Assembly (NCBI GenBank): GCA_013399115.1
Contig: VXAA01007176.1
Location: forward strand, 62,001-126,000
Source: Anseranas semipalmata
Lineage: Eukaryota; Chordata; Aves; Anseriformes; Anseranatidae
Reading direction: 5' to 3'
DNA length: 64,000 nucleotides
Below are positions 63,801-64,000 of the stretch, piece after piece. The position numbers were made by a program, and so were the translations under genes. Numbering within the stretch: position 1 is the first letter of the stretch; the number at the start of each line of letters is the position of its first letter. The notes under the pieces were generated by a model. The model was not told where the DNA came from and did not search any database. It worked only from the letters and a program-made list of their open reading frames with translations.

Positions 63801-64000
63801 AATTTAAGATTCAGAGGGCAGATGGCTCCAGTAACAGTAACCATCTCTTCTTCCTCTGGTAAGCTTCAAAATGCTGGAGCATTTTGGAAAGCAAGCCACA
63901 GGAAGTAAGGATGGACTGACTCAGCTCCTACTCCTGAGCTCAGCTGCAGCGTGGACTAGTGAGCACATAGGATCGATATCTACCAGGAAAACAAAGGAGA

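Larger units (their letters stand above)
49661..64000 (-). other. CRADD: CRADD intron, distal part (continues past the window)
   Basis: By position this remains within the CRADD intron, since no CARD exon appears before the window ends. It is AT-rich with simple repeats at 51.6, 55.3, 56.4 and 60.8 kb. A few coding-like frames (54.3, 54.9 and 58.5 kb) are described as findings; I cannot identify them. Confidence 0.6.

Overview
The window is vertebrate, and almost certainly avian, nuclear DNA. Most of it is non-coding. Interspersed repeats are CR1 LINE copies plus long terminal repeats of kinds I know from bird genomes. The one gene I can name is CRADD (RAIDD), and its predicted protein is close to the human one but clearly not mammalian. 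Single-N and long-N stretches show it is a draft scaffold. Repeat family names are from memory and were not searched.

Layout. Positions 1-41.4 kb carry no recognisable protein-coding gene and are best read as sequence downstream of CRADD. This part holds a near-perfect 46-bp-arm inverted repeat (4.0-4.1 kb), a 3.3-kb CR1 LINE on the minus strand (4.7-8.0 kb), and two ancient CR1/L3-type copies lying tail to tail (9.3-11.6 kb). It also holds a solo LTR on the minus strand (18.0-18.6 kb), several very old repeat scraps (8.3, 23.2, 26.1 and 29.6 kb), a CpG-rich stretch with no gene attached (27.8-28.2 kb), and a second LTR (33.3-34.2 kb). The second LTR contains a 448-N gap and is bounded by a perfect 5-bp target duplication.

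Positions 42,248-42,543 on the minus strand are the last coding exon of CRADD, encoding the complete death domain, with a clean splice acceptor. The remainder of the window (42.5-64 kb) is the upstream intron on the minus strand. The CARD-encoding exon is not in the window, so the intron is longer than 21 kb. The intron carries a third LTR (44.2-44.6 kb) interrupted by a single N, two plus-strand CR1 pieces (48.4 and 48.6-49.7 kb), and simple repeats including (AT)18.

Function. CRADD links PIDD1 (through its death domain) to caspase-2 (through its CARD) in the PIDDosome. Only the PIDD1-binding half is visible here. Nothing else can be tied to a pathway. No prokaryotic features, CRISPR arrays, rRNA or tRNA genes were seen. 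The observations most worth a second look are the 4.0-kb hairpin, the assembly joins that break repeats, the orphan CpG-rich stretch, and a few coding-like frames I could not identify.
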